Positions 44,217-58,338 of a stretch of 64,000 nucleotides of DNA are shown here, in pieces. The notes beneath the pieces were generated by a model, which searched no databases, was not told the DNA's origin, and worked only from the letters and a program-made list of their open reading frames with translations. A program made the position numbers and the translations under genes. Source of the DNA: Craterostigma plantagineum (lineage: Eukaryota > Streptophyta > Magnoliopsida > Lamiales > Linderniaceae); the NCBI GenBank assembly GCA_027422505.1, contig JAPQWV010000005.1, positions 9,801,501 to 9,865,500 on the forward strand, in the 5' to 3' direction. Positions within the stretch are counted from its first letter, which is position 1. Each line of letters starts with the position of its first letter.

Positions 44217-47200
44217 AACGCGCCACAGTGTCAACAATGTGGGCGCAACCCCAATGTCGTTTGTTTTCTTTGCGGGAAACAGGGACATTACGCACGAGTC
44301 TGCGACCAACCCAGGAATCCGACTCAGGCGCTCGCTCGACCACCACCGGTTTCGGCTCGAGTATTCGCGATGACCAATGAAGAGTTGGAGACGCTACCAC
44401 CACCGGCTCCGACTCGAGTATTCGCATTGACTAATGAAAGGGCGGAGGCACTACCACCACCGGTTCCAGCGCGGGTGTTCACCTTGACCAACGACGAGGC
44501 AGAGGCAAATCCCACAGTGGTGACCGGTACGTTACAAATTTACGACGTGCCTACTTCCGTGTTATTTGATTCTGGTGCCATGCACTCGTTTGTGTCGGCC
44601 AAATACGTGACCAAAGTAGGCATCTCTCCCATTGTATCTAACTCCAATTACGTAGTAACTCTACCACACGGGGATCCAACTCGAACTAATTTAGTGTTGG
44701 AGAACTGTCCCGTGACGATCGAAGGGAGGAGTCTGAGCGTAGACCTGATCGTGCTCCCGATGAATGATTACGATATCATATTCGGGATGGATTGGCTCTC
44801 TAAATACGGGGCCATGATCGATTGTTCGAAGAAAATCGTTAAATTCTGCTTATCGGAGGGGGAGGAGTTCGAATTCTCGAGGAAGGCGAACGGCAATCCA
44901 ATCTCTCGGATTTCTGCTTTAAAAGCCCAGCGACTCGTAAAATCGGGTTGTGAAGCCTTATTCGTGTACGTGGTGAAAGCCGAAGAAATCCCCCAGCCGA
45001 AGATAGAGAATGTTCCGATCGTGAATGCATATTACGACGTGTTCCCCGATGACCTTCCAGGACTACCTCCGAATCGAGAAATCGAATTCTCCATCGATCT
45101 CATGCCAAGAGCTGCCCCGATCTCTAAAGCTCCGTATCGATTGGCACCGAACGAATTACGAGAGCTCAAGGAGCAGCTTGACGAACTATTACAGAAGGGC
45201 TTCATTCAACCGAGCTTCTCACCTTGGGAGCCCCGGTGCTGTTCGTGCGGAAGAAGGACGGGTCGATGCGGCTTTGTATTGATTATCGTGAACTCAACAA
45301 AATCACGATAAGAAACAAATACCCGTTGCCAAGGATCGACGATCTATTCGATCAGCTACAGGGGGCTACAATATTCTTGAAGATTGATTTGCGTTCCGGC
45401 TATCATCAGTTGAAGATTCGTGAAGCTGATATTCCTAAAACGGCGTTCAGCACGAGGTATGGCCATTACGAATTCTTAGTCATGCCTTTTGGACTAACGA
45501 ATGCTCCAGCAGCTTTCATGGATCTAATGAACCGGGTCTTCAAAGAACTTCTGGACCGATTCGTAATCGTCTTTATTGACGATATCCTCATCTACTCGAA
45601 GACGAGAAAGGAACACGAAGAACACTTGAAGACGGCCCTTCAAATCCTTCGAGAAAAGCAGCAAGATAGAAGCTGTGAAAAATTGGCCACAACCAACCAC
45701 TCCCACGGAGGTCAGGAGTTTTCTCGGGCTTGCTGGATACTATCGAAAGTTCATTAAAGACTTCTCCAGCATTGCCTCGACACTCACAAACCTGACGAAG
45801 AAGAACGTCCCATTCAAGTGGACGGAAGCATGCGAGCAAAGCTTCCAGGAGCTGAAGAAACGATTGACAATGGCTCCAGTCCTTACGATTCCCTCCGGTA
45901 CCGAAGGCTTTTCGGTATACAGTGACGCCTCGAAGATTGGCTTGGGGTGCGTTCTGATGCAGAACGGGAAGGTAATTGCGTATGCCTCCCGACAATTGAA
46001 ACCTTACGAGAAGAATTACCCCACGCATGATCTCGAACTCGCAGCAGTGGTGTTCGCCCTAAAAATCTGGCGTCATTATCTCTACGGGGAGCGGTGCGAG
46101 ATCTACACCGACCATAAGAGCCTGAAATACTTCTTCATCCAGAAGGAGTTAAACATGAGGCAACGACGATGGCTGGAGCTCGTCAAAGACTACGACTGCG
46201 TGATCAATTACCATTCAGGCAAGGCAAATGTAGTCGCTGATGCTTTGAGTCGAAAGGCAATCAACACCGAACTCCACCAACTCAATGTGGAAGTAACCAA
46301 TTTTGGAGAAATCGAGACTAGAATGGCGGCGCTAACTCTCCACCCTACGTTGCCGGAACAGATCAAGAAAGCTCAGGAGCAAGACGAGCTTTACCTGAAA
46401 TTGACAAGCGAGCAAAGAGCCGAGACTTCAACCAAATTCAAGTTACGAGAAGACGTAATCTTATTCTATAACAATCGCTTGTACGTACCTGATAGTGCAG
46501 GACTCTGTAACACCATAATGATGGAGGCACACGCCACTACCTACTCAGTACACCCTGGAGCCACAAAGATGTACCGAGATTTACGGGAGACATACTGGTG
46601 GTCGGGAATGAAGGGAGACGTTGCGACGTTTGTAAGCCAGTGTCTCGCATGCCAACAGGTCAAGGCGGAACATCAGAGGCCGGCAGGGATGTTACAACCC
46701 TTGGCTATTCCCGAGTGGAAATGGGAACATATTACCATGGACATTGTCGTTGGCTTGCCAAAAACTGTTAAAGGCCACGACGCCATTTGGGTAATTGTAG
46801 ATCGTTTAACCAAATCCGCCCATTTTCTACCTATTGCTTCGACTTTTTCTCTGGAGCAACATGCTGAGTTGTATATTCAAGAAATTGTTCGACTTCACGG
46901 GATTTCTTCGTCCATAGTCTCGGATCGAGACTCGAGATTCCTGTCTAACTTCTGGGTGAGCTTACAAAAAGCAATGGGGACGAAGCTTTCGTTCAGCACC
47001 GCTTATCATCCTCAGACCGACGGGCAATCAGAACGAACGATTCAAACTCTCGAGGATATGCTCCGAGCCTGTGTCCTAGACTTCAAGGTAACCTGGAGCA
47101 AATACCTTCCGTTAATCGAATTCTCGTACAACAATAGCTATCACGCTACTATCGGGATGGCGCCATACGAAGCTTTATACGGTCGAAAATGCCGATCCCC

Positions 47201-47789
47201 GGTACACTGGGACGAATTCGGCGAACGAGCGCTTCTGGGCCCCGATATGATACGAGAGATGACAGAGGCAATAACGAAGATTCGAGAGTGAATGAAAACT
47301 GCCCAAAGTCGTCAAAAGAGCAACGCCAATCAGCGACGAAGGCCATTGGAACTTGCGGAAGGAGATTTGGTATTCTTGAAGATATCCCCGATGAGAGGCG
47401 TCAAGCGATTCGGGAAGAAGGGCAAATTGAGTCTGAGATACATTGGCCCTTTCAAAATACTCAAGAGGATAGGGGAAGTTACGTATCAGCTGGAGTTACC
47501 CGCCTCGTTAGCCCAAGTACACAACGTATTTCACGTATCAACTCTACGTAAATACGTTGCGAACCCGAATCATGTGCTGGGAAGTGAGTCACTTCACCAA
47601 CAACTCAAACCGGATCTGAGCTACGAAGAAGAACCGGTAGAGATTCCGATGCACGAGGTAAAACGACTTCGGAACAAGAATATTCCGCTAGTCAAGGTAC
47701 TGTGGAGAAACCAGATGGTTGAGGAAGCCACATGAGAACGAGAGGATGACATGAAGATTCGTTACCCAAATCTATTTCTTTCAATGTAA
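44217..47789 (+). pseudogene. Gypsy composite, internal region 1: gag end to chromodomain
   Basis: This continues the gag interrupted at 36523. It holds nucleocapsid, protease ([17 protein letters not shown], so the motif DSGA is present), RT ([13 protein letters not shown] near 45580), RNase H ([12 protein letters not shown]), integrase and a chromodomain tail. Lesions include a 33-bp deletion near 44250 that removes half of the first zinc knuckle. There is also a 1-base loss near 45230 and an 84-bp deletion near 45660 at a CAGC repeat. TGA occurs at 47289-47291 and at 47733-47735. The last two are shared with internal region 2. The stop is at 47787-47789; the polypurine tract aaggggggagg is at 47811-47821. 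Confidence 0.9.
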
Positions 47790-47822
47790 TTTCGGGGACG
47801 AAATTCTTGTAAGGGGGGAGGC

Positions 47823-48432
47823 TGTAATACCGTAAAATTTATACGGGATTATTTTAATAATATTCGGACAGTATGAAGTCGATTTCGAACATACACCGAT
47901 TTTCTTCCCGAGTCAAGACAAGAATTTAAAATTTGACCCGATAATGAAAAATAATGGCCCAATTGGACCAAAAGAAAAGTAATGTCCCAATTTTGAGAGG
48001 TAGACTAGAAATTGAGAATCTTGGCCCAATAAAATAAAATAATAATTTTTTTAAAAAAAAATATAAAAAAGAAATTTTAAAGTGGCGAATTTAATTAAGG
48101 AGAGGGACCTCCTTACCTCACTACCATGACCATAAAAACTATAATACTAATAGAATAAAAAACAAAACAAATAAAACAAAACCAACCCACTCAAAAAATA
48201 AAGAAAACAAAATAAAATAAAATCTTTGCAAAGCTTTATCATACAAGGACAAGGATTAACAAATCAAATAGAGAGATGAAGGGAAAGGTGGCGGACATAA
48301 TGGAGGAGAAAAGAATAAATGGCATCCCAAACACTTGTAGACAAAGATCAAGTCATCAAAAGCCACCTAATGCACCATATTGTTAAAGATAAATAGGACC
48401 TAGTGGTTGGGAGGGAGAAAACCGTGGTATAC

Positions 48433-48482
<50 letters not shown>

Positions 48483-50876
48483 ACATTTGTTGCAATTCTC
48501 TCAATAAAACTAGAGAAATGGAAAGACGTTGACAAATTAATTTAAAAAGGGAGATTTAGATCCTCAAAGGGTCGGGATCACACTCGTAGCACAATTCTCT
48601 GCGGATTAAGGTAGGTGAAGATCACCTATATACGTAAACAATATTAGGATTTGTGTATTTTACGTGTTTTGCATGTTATTCATCGAATTCTTCGTGTTTA
48701 TGTGATAATAATAATTTGCTTGCATGAATTTTTCGTTGGTTAGCTCAGGGAGCATGAGATTGAGCATTTTTAGATCTATGAATATTTGTAGGGATAGAGG
48801 ACTTTAGATTAAGAGGATAGAGCAAAACTTGGGGAGAATTAGGGTTTCTTTATTCATTTCGGCCTGGAGGTTCAAAAATTCATATCTTACAATCTAGACT
48901 TCAGATTAAAAATCTCTTTGGATAGAATTTAGATTTGCAAGTCTTTCAACTTTGTTTAAAATTTCAGAACCATCGGACATCGTTTACCCCGTGATCATTG
49001 AAAAATACGAAACTGTCGCAAAACAGCCTATAAAATAGTTTTTTAAAAATTAGGGACTTAATCGAAATTTTACAAAATCTGGAGAGTGTGTTGTAAAATC
49101 CCGAACAAAGAATATTTTTAAAGAAATATAAAGCTTTTAAGACATATTTAAAATTCGGAATAAATAATTGGGGTCCTTTGTGCAATTTTCAAAAATTCGG
49201 GTACTAAATTGATAAGTTTCAAAAATCTGGGGACTTAAAATGCAAAAATTCAACAGGGAATATTTTAATGAAAATACTGAATTTCTTTAGGAGAGAAATT
49301 AGAACTTTTCAAAAGTTTTGGGGTGCTAAATAAATTTATATAATTTCGATTAGGATGAAATTAGAACTTTTCAAAAGTTTAGGGACGTTAGTTAAATTTA
49401 TACAATCTCGGCTAGGATGAAATTAGAATTTTTCAAAAGTTTTGAATGCTAAATAAATATATATAAATTCGGCTAGGATGAAATTGGAACTTTTCAAAAG
49501 TTATTGGGGACTAAATAATATTTGATAAGGACCAAATTGAAACTTTTCAAAAGTTTGACTACTAAAAATTTATGTTGAGTTTCGGCTAGAGTATAATGAA
49601 ATTTTCAGAAATTTTTAGGTTTTTAAATAAATAGTTTAAAACTTGGCCGGGGTTAAATTATAATTTTCATAATTTTCGGAGGGTTAAATAAATAATTAAA
49701 AATGGCCGAGGAGTTCTTTTGCAAAATTACAGGATATTAGAATAATTAAATTTTCATTAAATTTGATTGGAGTCAAATGTAAATTTTCGGAAAAATACTC
49801 GGAATTAAAATAAATAAGTATTAAAATCGGTAGGGGTAGAAACTTTTGAGTTTGAGGTCAATTTCAAATCTCTAGAAACTTTTGAGTTTAAATAAATGAT
49901 TAATGAATTCGGTTGGGGTCATTATGCAATTTTCGGAAATTCCGAGGGGTTAATTGTAAATTTTCTAAAATATTTTTGAAACTTACTCTAAAACTGGCGT
50001 TGGAGTGAATCGTAAGGTAGAAAGAATTAAATTTAGAACTTCTAGTTTAAGATCGAGAGGAATTCAGTGGTTACGGTTTCGGGCCGATTAAAAATCGGAA
50101 CGCGGGCTTTGGGCCCGAATTATTTGTCGAATGTTGACGTTGGGAATCGGGCCGAGCTAATACCTCGCGCCGATATGTAATGTGGAAAGGATATGTTGCA
50201 TTTTATGTGTTGCATTTTTATTTGCACGGCATTTCCATACACGTGTTACGAGGGGAGTACGGAGTCATGAAAGTGTTGTCTAGAGACGCGAGTGAGATGG
50301 TTTATGAATGAGAAATGTTGATGAGTTGTATGAGTGAGGTTAGGACTAAGGCGCACTTTATATGGAGGGAGTGGGGCCTCCCGAGCTACGGACCCCTGCG
50401 CGCGCGTGTTGCCTTTAGTACCTAAGCCTCGGGCCCTGAATCTGATGTGATGATATGAGATATGAGATATGAGAAAAGAGTCGAGCGTGTATATTTGTGA
50501 GATAAGTCGGGATTGGGGTGTGAGAGCATTTGCATTGCACATTTTCATCTACTGGGCCAAAGCTCAGGGTTTACGTATGTAGGTGAGACGGCTGATGGCG
50601 GTGACTCCACGGACTTTTGAGTGTGGGGCAGTACATGGGAACGCGACCTGTGGAGTATTTTAATCTATGTTCGTATTTTACTATTAGGGTTTCGACCCAA
50701 TACATAAACGTGTGTGTGTTGTAATATATTTTATATACTCGGGTTTGGACCTTTGGGCTTCGGCCCAGTATATGAATATTATTATGTAATAAAAAGTTTT
50801 TATTAAATGGGCTTTCCGCTGCTTACGCTGCGTAAAACCCGCCAAAAATACGTATTGAAGAAGTAGGGTCGTTATA
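47823..50876 (+). repeat. LTR2 of composite G (middle LTR)
   Basis: The LTR is 3,054 bp from TGTAATACC to GTTATA. It serves as 3' LTR of internal region 1 and 5' LTR of internal region 2. It contains a GA tract (about 48437-48480), the TAGGTGA hairpin near 48612 and the 60-bp tandem units (about 49300-49620). It is uninterrupted and is the best reference copy of this LTR. Confidence 0.92.
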
Positions 50877-50878
50877 GG

Positions 50879-50890
50879 TGGTATCAGAGC
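50879..50890 (+). other. Primer-binding site of Gypsy internal region 2
   Basis: TGGTATCAGAGC lies 2 nt after LTR2. Confidence 0.9.
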
Positions 50891-51049
50891 ACTAGGTTTT
50901 AGATTCTGTAGACCGTCCATGTACTGCCGCTCAAAAGCCGGGAGGATCAGCCTACGTCTGTAAGTTTTATATTATTACGTGAATATATGTAAATACTTAT
51001 GTACTTTTCGTGCTTTCCTATGTTATGTGAACTTGTAGACTCTTAGAAA

Positions 51050-54000
51050 ATGAGGACACGATCGGGAAATGGGAATGATGGAGAGCCGAGTCGTCGGGAT
51101 GGATCTGAATCCCCGACTCGTGAAAACAACACACGTGAGAACGATACCATCCGCTGTTTGACTGAGCTAATCCAACAACAGGCTGCTCAAATCCACGAGT
51201 TAATCAATTATCGGAGCTCATCTGAACACCGATCCTCTCCACATCCTGACCGTGTGGAAATCATCGGGGAGAGGTTTCGCAAACTGAATCCTCCGACTTT
51301 CGAACAATCTACCGATCCTTCGATGGCAGAAGACTGGATCCGAACCATTGAAGATATGTTCGTATAAGGTCAGTGCCAGGGAACGAACAAGTTCTCTGTG
51401 CCGTTCCGATGTTACGAGGAAGTGCGTGATTTTGGTGGGATACCATCAAAATCCTTAACGATCCCGCTACGATGCCATGGGATAGATTCAAAGAGCTGTT
51501 CTTCGAAAAATACTTCTCACCCACAAGCAAGCACAACGAATGAACGAATTCATCAACCTCCGACAAGGACGGATGACGGTGCCGGAATACGTTCATAAAT
51601 TCGAAGAGCTATCCCGCTTCGCCCCGCACATGGTAGCTACTGATGCATTGAAGGTGGATCGCTTCATGGTGGGCCTCAGACCCGAGATTTACCGGGACGT
51701 AAGCATGTCGGGTACCCCGGGTGTGCACTTCACACAAGTGGCCGAACGAGCCATCATCGCGGAGCAAGCAGAGGCTCAGATCGTGGCGGCGCAAGAAGCA
51801 AGGAAGAGAACGGATAATCAGCAAGGAGGTAGAGGTGACCGAAAGAGACCATTCTTTTGGAAAGGCCCTAACCAAGGAGGTCGCTCGGGACCATCCAATT
51901 GGCGACCGAGGCCAAACCAGGGACCATCCGGCGCGCCGAACCGACCTCAGTACAACGCGCCACAGTGTCAACAATGTGGGCGCAACCACGTCGGTGTTTG
52001 CTTTGGAGCCGGATATAACCCCAATGTCGTTTGTTTTCTTTGCGGGAAACAGGGACATTACGCACGAGTCTGCGACCAACCCAGGAATCCGACTCAGGCG
52101 CTCGCTCGACCACCACCGGTTTCGGCTCGAGTATTCGCGATGACCAATGAAGAGGTGGAGACGCTACCACCACCGGCTCCGACTCGAGTATTCGCATTGA
52201 CTAATGAAAGGGCGGAGGCACTACCACCACCGGTTCCAGCGCGGGTGTTCACCTTGACCAACGACGAGGCAGAGGCAAATCCCACAGTGGTGACCGGTAC
52301 GTTACAAATTTACGACGTGCCTACTTCCGTGTTATTTGATTCTGGTGCCATGCACTCGTTTGTGTCGGCCAAATACGTGACCAAAGTAGGCATCTCTCCC
52401 ATTGTATCTAACTCCAATTACGTAGTAACTCTACCACACGGGGATCCAACTCGAACTAATTTAGTGTTGGAGAACTGTCCCGTGACGATCGAAGGGAGGA
52501 GTCTGAGCGTAGACCTGATCGTGATCCCGATGAATGATTACGATATCATATTCGGGATGGATTGGCTCTCTAAATACGGGGCCATGATCGATTGTTCGAA
52601 GAAAATCGTTAAATTCTGCTTATCGGAGGGGGAGGAGTTCGAATTCTCGAGGAAGGCGAACGGCAATCCAATCTCTCGGATTTCTGCTTTAAAAGCCCAG
52701 CGACTCGTAAAATCGGGTTGTGAAGCCTTATTCGTGTACGTGGTGAAAGCCGAAGAAATCCCCCAGCCGAAGATAGAGAATGTTCCGATCGTGAATGCAT
52801 ATTACGACGTGTTCCCCGATGACCTTCCAGGACTACCTCCGAATCGAGAAATCGAATTCTCCATCGATCTCATGCCAAGAGCTGCCCCGATCTCTAAAGC
52901 TCCGTATCGATTGGCACCGAACGAATTACGAGAGCTCAAGGAGCAGCTTGACGAACTATTACAGAAGGGCTTCATTCAACCGAGCTTCTCACCTTGGGGA
53001 GCCCCGGTGCTGTTCGTGCGGAAGAAGGACGGGTCGATGCGGCTTTGTATTGATTATCGTGAACTCAACAAAATCACGATAAGAAACAAATACCCGTTGC
53101 CAAGGATCGACGATCTATTCGATCAGCTACAGGGGGGCTACAATATTCTTGAAGATTGATTTGCGTTCCGGCTATCATCAGTTGAAGATTCGTGAAGCTG
53201 ATATTCCTAAAACGGCGTTCAGCACGAGGTATGGCCATTACGAATTCTTAGTCATGCCTTTTGGACTAACGAATGCTCCAGCAGCTTTCATGGATCTAAT
53301 GAACCGGGTCTTCAAAGAACTTCTGGACCGATTCGTAATCGTCTTTATTGACGATATCCTCATCTACTCGAAGACGAGAAAGGAACACGAAGAACACTTG
53401 AAGACGGCCCTTCAAATCCTTCGAGAAAAGCAGCTATTCGAAGTGCGAATTCTGGTTGGAGCAAGTGGTTTTCCTGGGGCACATCATTTCTGGAGACGGA
53501 CTTTCAGTGGACCCCAGCAAGATAGAAGCTGTGAAAAATTGGCCACAACCAACCACTCCCACGGAGGTCAGGAGTTTTCTCGGGCTTGCTGGATACTATC
53601 GAAAGTTCATTAAAGACTTCTCCAGCATTGCCTCGACACTCACAAACCTGACGAAGAAGAACGTCCCATTCAAGTGGACAGAAGCATGCGAGCAAAGCTT
53701 CCAGGAGCTGAAGAAACGATTGACAACGGCTCCAGTCCTTACAATTCCCTCCGGTACCGAAGGCTTTTCGGTATACAGTGACGCCTCGAAGATTGGCTTG
53801 GGGTGCGTTCTGATGCAGAACGGGAAGGTAATTGCGTATGCCTCCCGACAATTGAAACCTTACGAGAAGAATTACCCCACGCATGATCTCGAACTCGCAG
53901 CAGTGGTGTTCGCCCTAAAAATCTGGCGTCATTATCTCTACGGGGAGCGGTGCGAGATCTACACCGACCATAAGAGCCTGAAGTACTTCTTCATCCAGAA

Positions 54001-55645
54001 GGAGTTAAACATGAGGCAACGACGATGGCTGGAGCTCGTGAAAGACTACGACTGCGTGATCAATTATCATCCAGGCAAGGCAAATGTAGTCGCTGATGCT
54101 TTGAGTCGAAAGGCAATCAACACCGAACTCCACCAACTCAATGTGGAAGTAATCAATTTTGGAGAAATCGAGACGAGAATGGCGGCGCTAACTCTCCACC
54201 CTACGTTGCCAGAACAGATCAAGAAAGCTCAGGAGCAAGACGAGCTTTACCTGAAATTGACAAGCGAGCAAAGAGCTGAGACTTCAACCGAATTCAAGTT
54301 ACGATAAGACGTAATCTTATTCTATAACAATCGCTTGTACGTACCTGATAGTGCAGGACTCTGTAACACCATAATGATGGAGGCACACGCCACTACCTAC
54401 TCAGTACACCCTGGAGCCACAAAGATGTACCGAGATTTACGGGAGACATACTGGTGGTCGGGAATGAAGGGAGACGTTGCGACGTTTGTAAGCCAGTGTC
54501 TCACATGCCAACAGGTCAAGGCGGAACATCAGAGGCCGGCAGGGATGTTACAACCCTTGGCTATTCCCGAGTGGAAATGGGAACATATTACCATGGACTT
54601 TGTCGTTGGCTTGCCAAAAACTGTTAAAGGCCACGACGCCATTTGGGTAATTGTAGATCGTTTAACCAAATCCGCCCATTTTCTACCTATTGCTTCGACT
54701 TTTTCTCTGTAGCAACATGCTGAGTTGTATATTCAAGAAATTGTTCGACTTCACGGGATTCCTTCGTCCATAGTCTCGGATCGAGACTCGAGATTCCTGT
54801 CCAAATTCTGCGTGAGCTTACAAAAAGCAATGGGGACAAAGCTTTCGTTCAGCACCGCTTATCATCCTCAGACCGATGGGCAATCAGAACGAACGATTCA
54901 AATTATCGAGGATATGCTCCGAGCCTGTGTCCTAGACTTCAAGGTAACCTGGAGCAAATACCTTCCGTTAATCGAATTCTCGTACAACAATAGCTATCAC
55001 GCTACTATCGGGATGGCGCCATACGAAGCTTTATACGGTCGAAAATGCCGATCCCCGGTACACTGGGACGAACTCGGCGAACGAGCGCTTCTGGTCCCCG
55101 ATATGATACGAGAGATGACAGAGGCAATAACGAAGATTCGAGAGTGAATGAAAACTGCCCAAAGTCGTCAAAAGAGCTACGCCAAGCAGCGACGAAGGCC
55201 ATTGGAACTTGCGGAAGGAGATTTGGTATTCTTGAAGATATCCCCGATGAGAGGCGTCAAGCGATTCGGGAAGAAGGGCAAATTGAGTCCGAGATACATT
55301 GGCCCTTTCAAAATACTCAAGAGGATAGGGGAAGTTGCGTATCAGCTGAAGTTACCCGCCTCGTTAGCCCAAGTACACAACGTATTTCACGTATCAACTC
55401 TATGTAAATACGTTGCGAATCTGAATCATGTGCTGGGAAGTGAGTCACTTCACCAATAACTCAAACCGGATCTGAGCTACGAAGAAGAACCGGTAGAGAT
55501 TCTGATGCACGAGGTAAAACGACTTCGGAACAAGAATATTCCGCTAGTCAAGGTACTGTGGAGAAACCAGATGGTTGAGGAAGCCACATGAGAACGAGAG
55601 GATGACATGAAGATTCGTTACCCAAATCTATTTCTTTCAATGTAA
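51050..55645 (+). pseudogene. Gypsy composite, internal region 2: Gag-Pol
   Basis: This is a full-length chromovirus Gag-Pol without insertion. Gag starts at 51050 and meets TAA at 51365-51367; a second frame (51540-53159) runs uninterrupted through capsid, two zinc knuckles ([12 protein letters not shown] and [14 protein letters not shown]), protease and the start of RT. An extra G near 53130-53136 shifts the frame in RT. Further stops are TAA 54305-54307, TAG 54710-54712, TGA 55145-55147, TAA 55457-55459 and TGA 55589-55591. The stops at 51365, 55145 and 55589 are shared with internal region 1; the rest are private. The catalytic motifs of RT, RNase H and integrase are readable. It is dead. 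The polypurine tract is at 55667-55677. Confidence 0.92.
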
Positions 55646-55678
55646 TTTCGGGGACGAAATTCTTGTAAGGGGGGAGGC

Positions 55679-56291
55679 TGTAATACCCGTAAAATTTATA
55701 CGGGATTATTTTAGTAATATTCGGACAGTATGAAGTCGATTTCGAACATACACCGATTTTCTTCCCGAGTCAAGACAAGAATTTAAAATTTGACCCCATA
55801 ATGAAAAATAATGGCCCAATTGGACCAAAAGAAAAGTAATGTCCCAATTTTGAGAGGTAGACTAGAAATTGAGAATCTTGGCCCAATAAAATAAAATAAT
55901 AATTTTTTTAAAAAAAAATATAAAAAAAGAAATTTTAAAAGTGGCGAATTTAATTAAGGAGAGGGACCTCCTTACCTCACTACCATGACCATAATAACTA
56001 TAATACTAATAGAATAAAAAACAAAACAAATAAAACAAAACCAACCCACTCAAAAAATAAAGCAAACAAAATAAAATAAAATCTTTGCAAAGCTTTATCA
56101 TACAAGGACAAGGATTAACAAATCAAATAGAGAGATGAAGGGAAAGGTGGCGGAAATAATGGAGGAGAAATGAATAAATGGCATCCCAAACACTTGTAGA
56201 CAAAGATCAAGTCATCAAAAGCCACCTAATGCACCATATTGTTAAAGATAAATAGGACCTAGTGGTTGGGAGGGAGAAAACCGTGGTATAC

Positions 56292-56382
<91 letters not shown>

Positions 56383-58333
56383 ACATTTGTTGCAATTCTC
56401 TCACAATAAAACTAGAGAAATGGAAATACGTTGACAAATTAATTTAAAAAGGGAGATTTAGATCCTCAAAGGGTCGGGATCACACTCGTAGCACAATTCT
56501 CTGCGGATTAAGGTAGGTGAAGATCACCTACATACGTAAACAATATTAGGATTTGTGTATTTTACGTGTTTTGCATGTTATTCATCGAATTCTTCGTGTT
56601 TATGTGATAATAATAATTTGCTTGCATGAATTTTTCGTTGGTTAGCTTAGGGAGCATGAGATTGAGCATTTTTAGATCTATGAATATTTGTAGGGATAGA
56701 GGACTTTAGATTAAGAGGATAGAGCAAAACTTGGGGAGAATTAGGGTTTCTTTATTCATTTCGGCCTGGAGGTTCAAAAATTCATATCTTACAATCTAGA
56801 CCTCAGATTAAAAATCTCTTTGGATAGAATTTAGATTCGCAAGTCTTTCAACTGTGTTTAAAATTTCAGAGCCATCGGACATCGTTTACCCCGTGATCAT
56901 TGAAAAATACGAAACTGTCGCAAAACAGCCTATAAAATAGTTATTTTTAAAAATTAGGGACTTAATCGAAATTTTACAAAATCTGGAGAGTGTGTTGTAA
57001 AATCCCGAACAAAGAATATTTTTAAAGAAATATAAAGCTTTTAAGACATATTTAAAATTCGGAATAAATAATTGGGGTCCTTTGTGCAATTTTCAAAAAT
57101 TCGGGTACTAAATTGATAAGTTTCAAAAATCTGGGGACTAAAAATGCAAAAATTCAACAGGGAATATTTTAATGAAAATACTGAATTTCTTTAGGAGAGA
57201 AATTAGAACTTTTCAAAAGTTTTGGGGTGCTAAATAAATTTATATAATTTCGATTAGGATGAAATTAGAACTTTTCAAAAGTTTAGGGACGTTAGTTAAA
57301 TTTATATAATCTCGGCTAGGATGAAATTAGAATTTTTCAAAAGTTTTGAATGCTAAATAAATATATATAAATTCGGCTAGGATTAAATTGGAACTTTTCA
57401 AAAGTTATTGGGGACTAAATAATATTTGATAAGGACCAAATTGAAACTTTTCAAAAGTTTGACTACTAAAAATTTATGTTGAGTTTCGGCTAGAGTATAA
57501 ATGAAATTTTCAGAAATTTTTAGGTTTTTAAATAAATAGTTTAAAACTTGGCCGGGGTTAAATTATAATTTTCATAATTTTCGGAGGGTTAAATAAATAA
57601 TTAAAAATGGCCGAGGAGTTCTTTTGCAAAATTACAGGATATTAGAATAATTAAATTTTCATTAAATTTGATTGTAGTCAAATGTAAATTTTCGGAAAAA
57701 TACTCGGAATTAAAAATAAATAATTATTAAAATCGGTAGGGGTCGAAAATTAAATTTTCAGAAATTTATGGGGTTAAATAAATAATCAATAAATGCGGTT
57801 GAGGTCAATTTCAAATCTTTAGAAACTTTTGAGTTTAAATAAATGATTAATGAATTCGGTTGGGATCATTATGCAATTTTCGGAAATTCCGAGGGGTTAA
57901 TTGTAAATTTTCTAAAATATTTTTGAAACTTAATCTAAAACTGGCGTTGGAGTGAATCGTAAGGTAGAAAGAATTAAACTTAGAACTTTTAGTTTAAGAT
58001 CGAGAGGGAATTCAGTGGTTACGGTTTCGGGCCGATTAAAAATCGGAACGCGGGCTTTGGGCCCGAATTATTTGTCGAATGTTGACGTTGGGAATCGGGC
58101 CGACCTGTGGAGTATTTTAATCTATGTTCGTATTTTACTATTAGGGTTTCGACCCAATACATAAACGTGTGTGTGTTGTAATATATTTTATATACTCGGG
58201 TTTGGACCTTTGGGCTTCGGCCCAGTATATGAATATTATTATGTAATAAAAAGTTTTTATTAAATGGGCTTTCCGCTGCTTACGCTGCGTAAAACCCGCC
58301 AAAAATACGTATTTAAGAAGTAGAGTCGTTATA
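55679..58333 (+). repeat. LTR3 of composite G (outer 3' LTR)
   Basis: This LTR is 2,655 bp. It is colinear with LTR2 except for a loss of about 490 bp (LTR2 50153-50646) at a shared CGA, near 58101. Its GA tract (about 56296-56380) is the longest of the series. It ends GTTATA and is followed by ACTAA, the partner of the left target duplication. Confidence 0.92.
56296..56380. repeat. (GA)n tract in LTR3; same tract in every LTR copy
   Basis: The tract is about 84 bp of pure GA. The matching tract in the other copies is shorter (27617-27654, 28409-28442, 32929-32973, 48437-48480). The length polymorphism helps order the copies. The tract is also the insertion site of element D. Confidence 0.92.
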
Positions 58334-58338
58334 ACTAA

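Larger units (their letters stand above)
26998..58338 (+). mobile_element. Gypsy composite G: LTR-internal-LTR-internal-LTR with one target duplication
   Basis: Three related LTRs (27003/27794-35446 with insertion, 47823-50876 and 55679-58333) alternate with two internal regions (35447-47822 and 50877-55678). The bases just outside are ACTAA on the left (26998-27002) and ACTAA on the right (58334-58338). That is one 5-bp target duplication around the whole composite. LTR ends are TGTAATAC...GTTATA. Internal regions encode chromovirus Gag-Pol with a Tekay-like C-terminal chromodomain. Both carry the same stop codons, so the tandem form arose after the element was dead. Elements D and E are later insertions. 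Confidence 0.88.
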
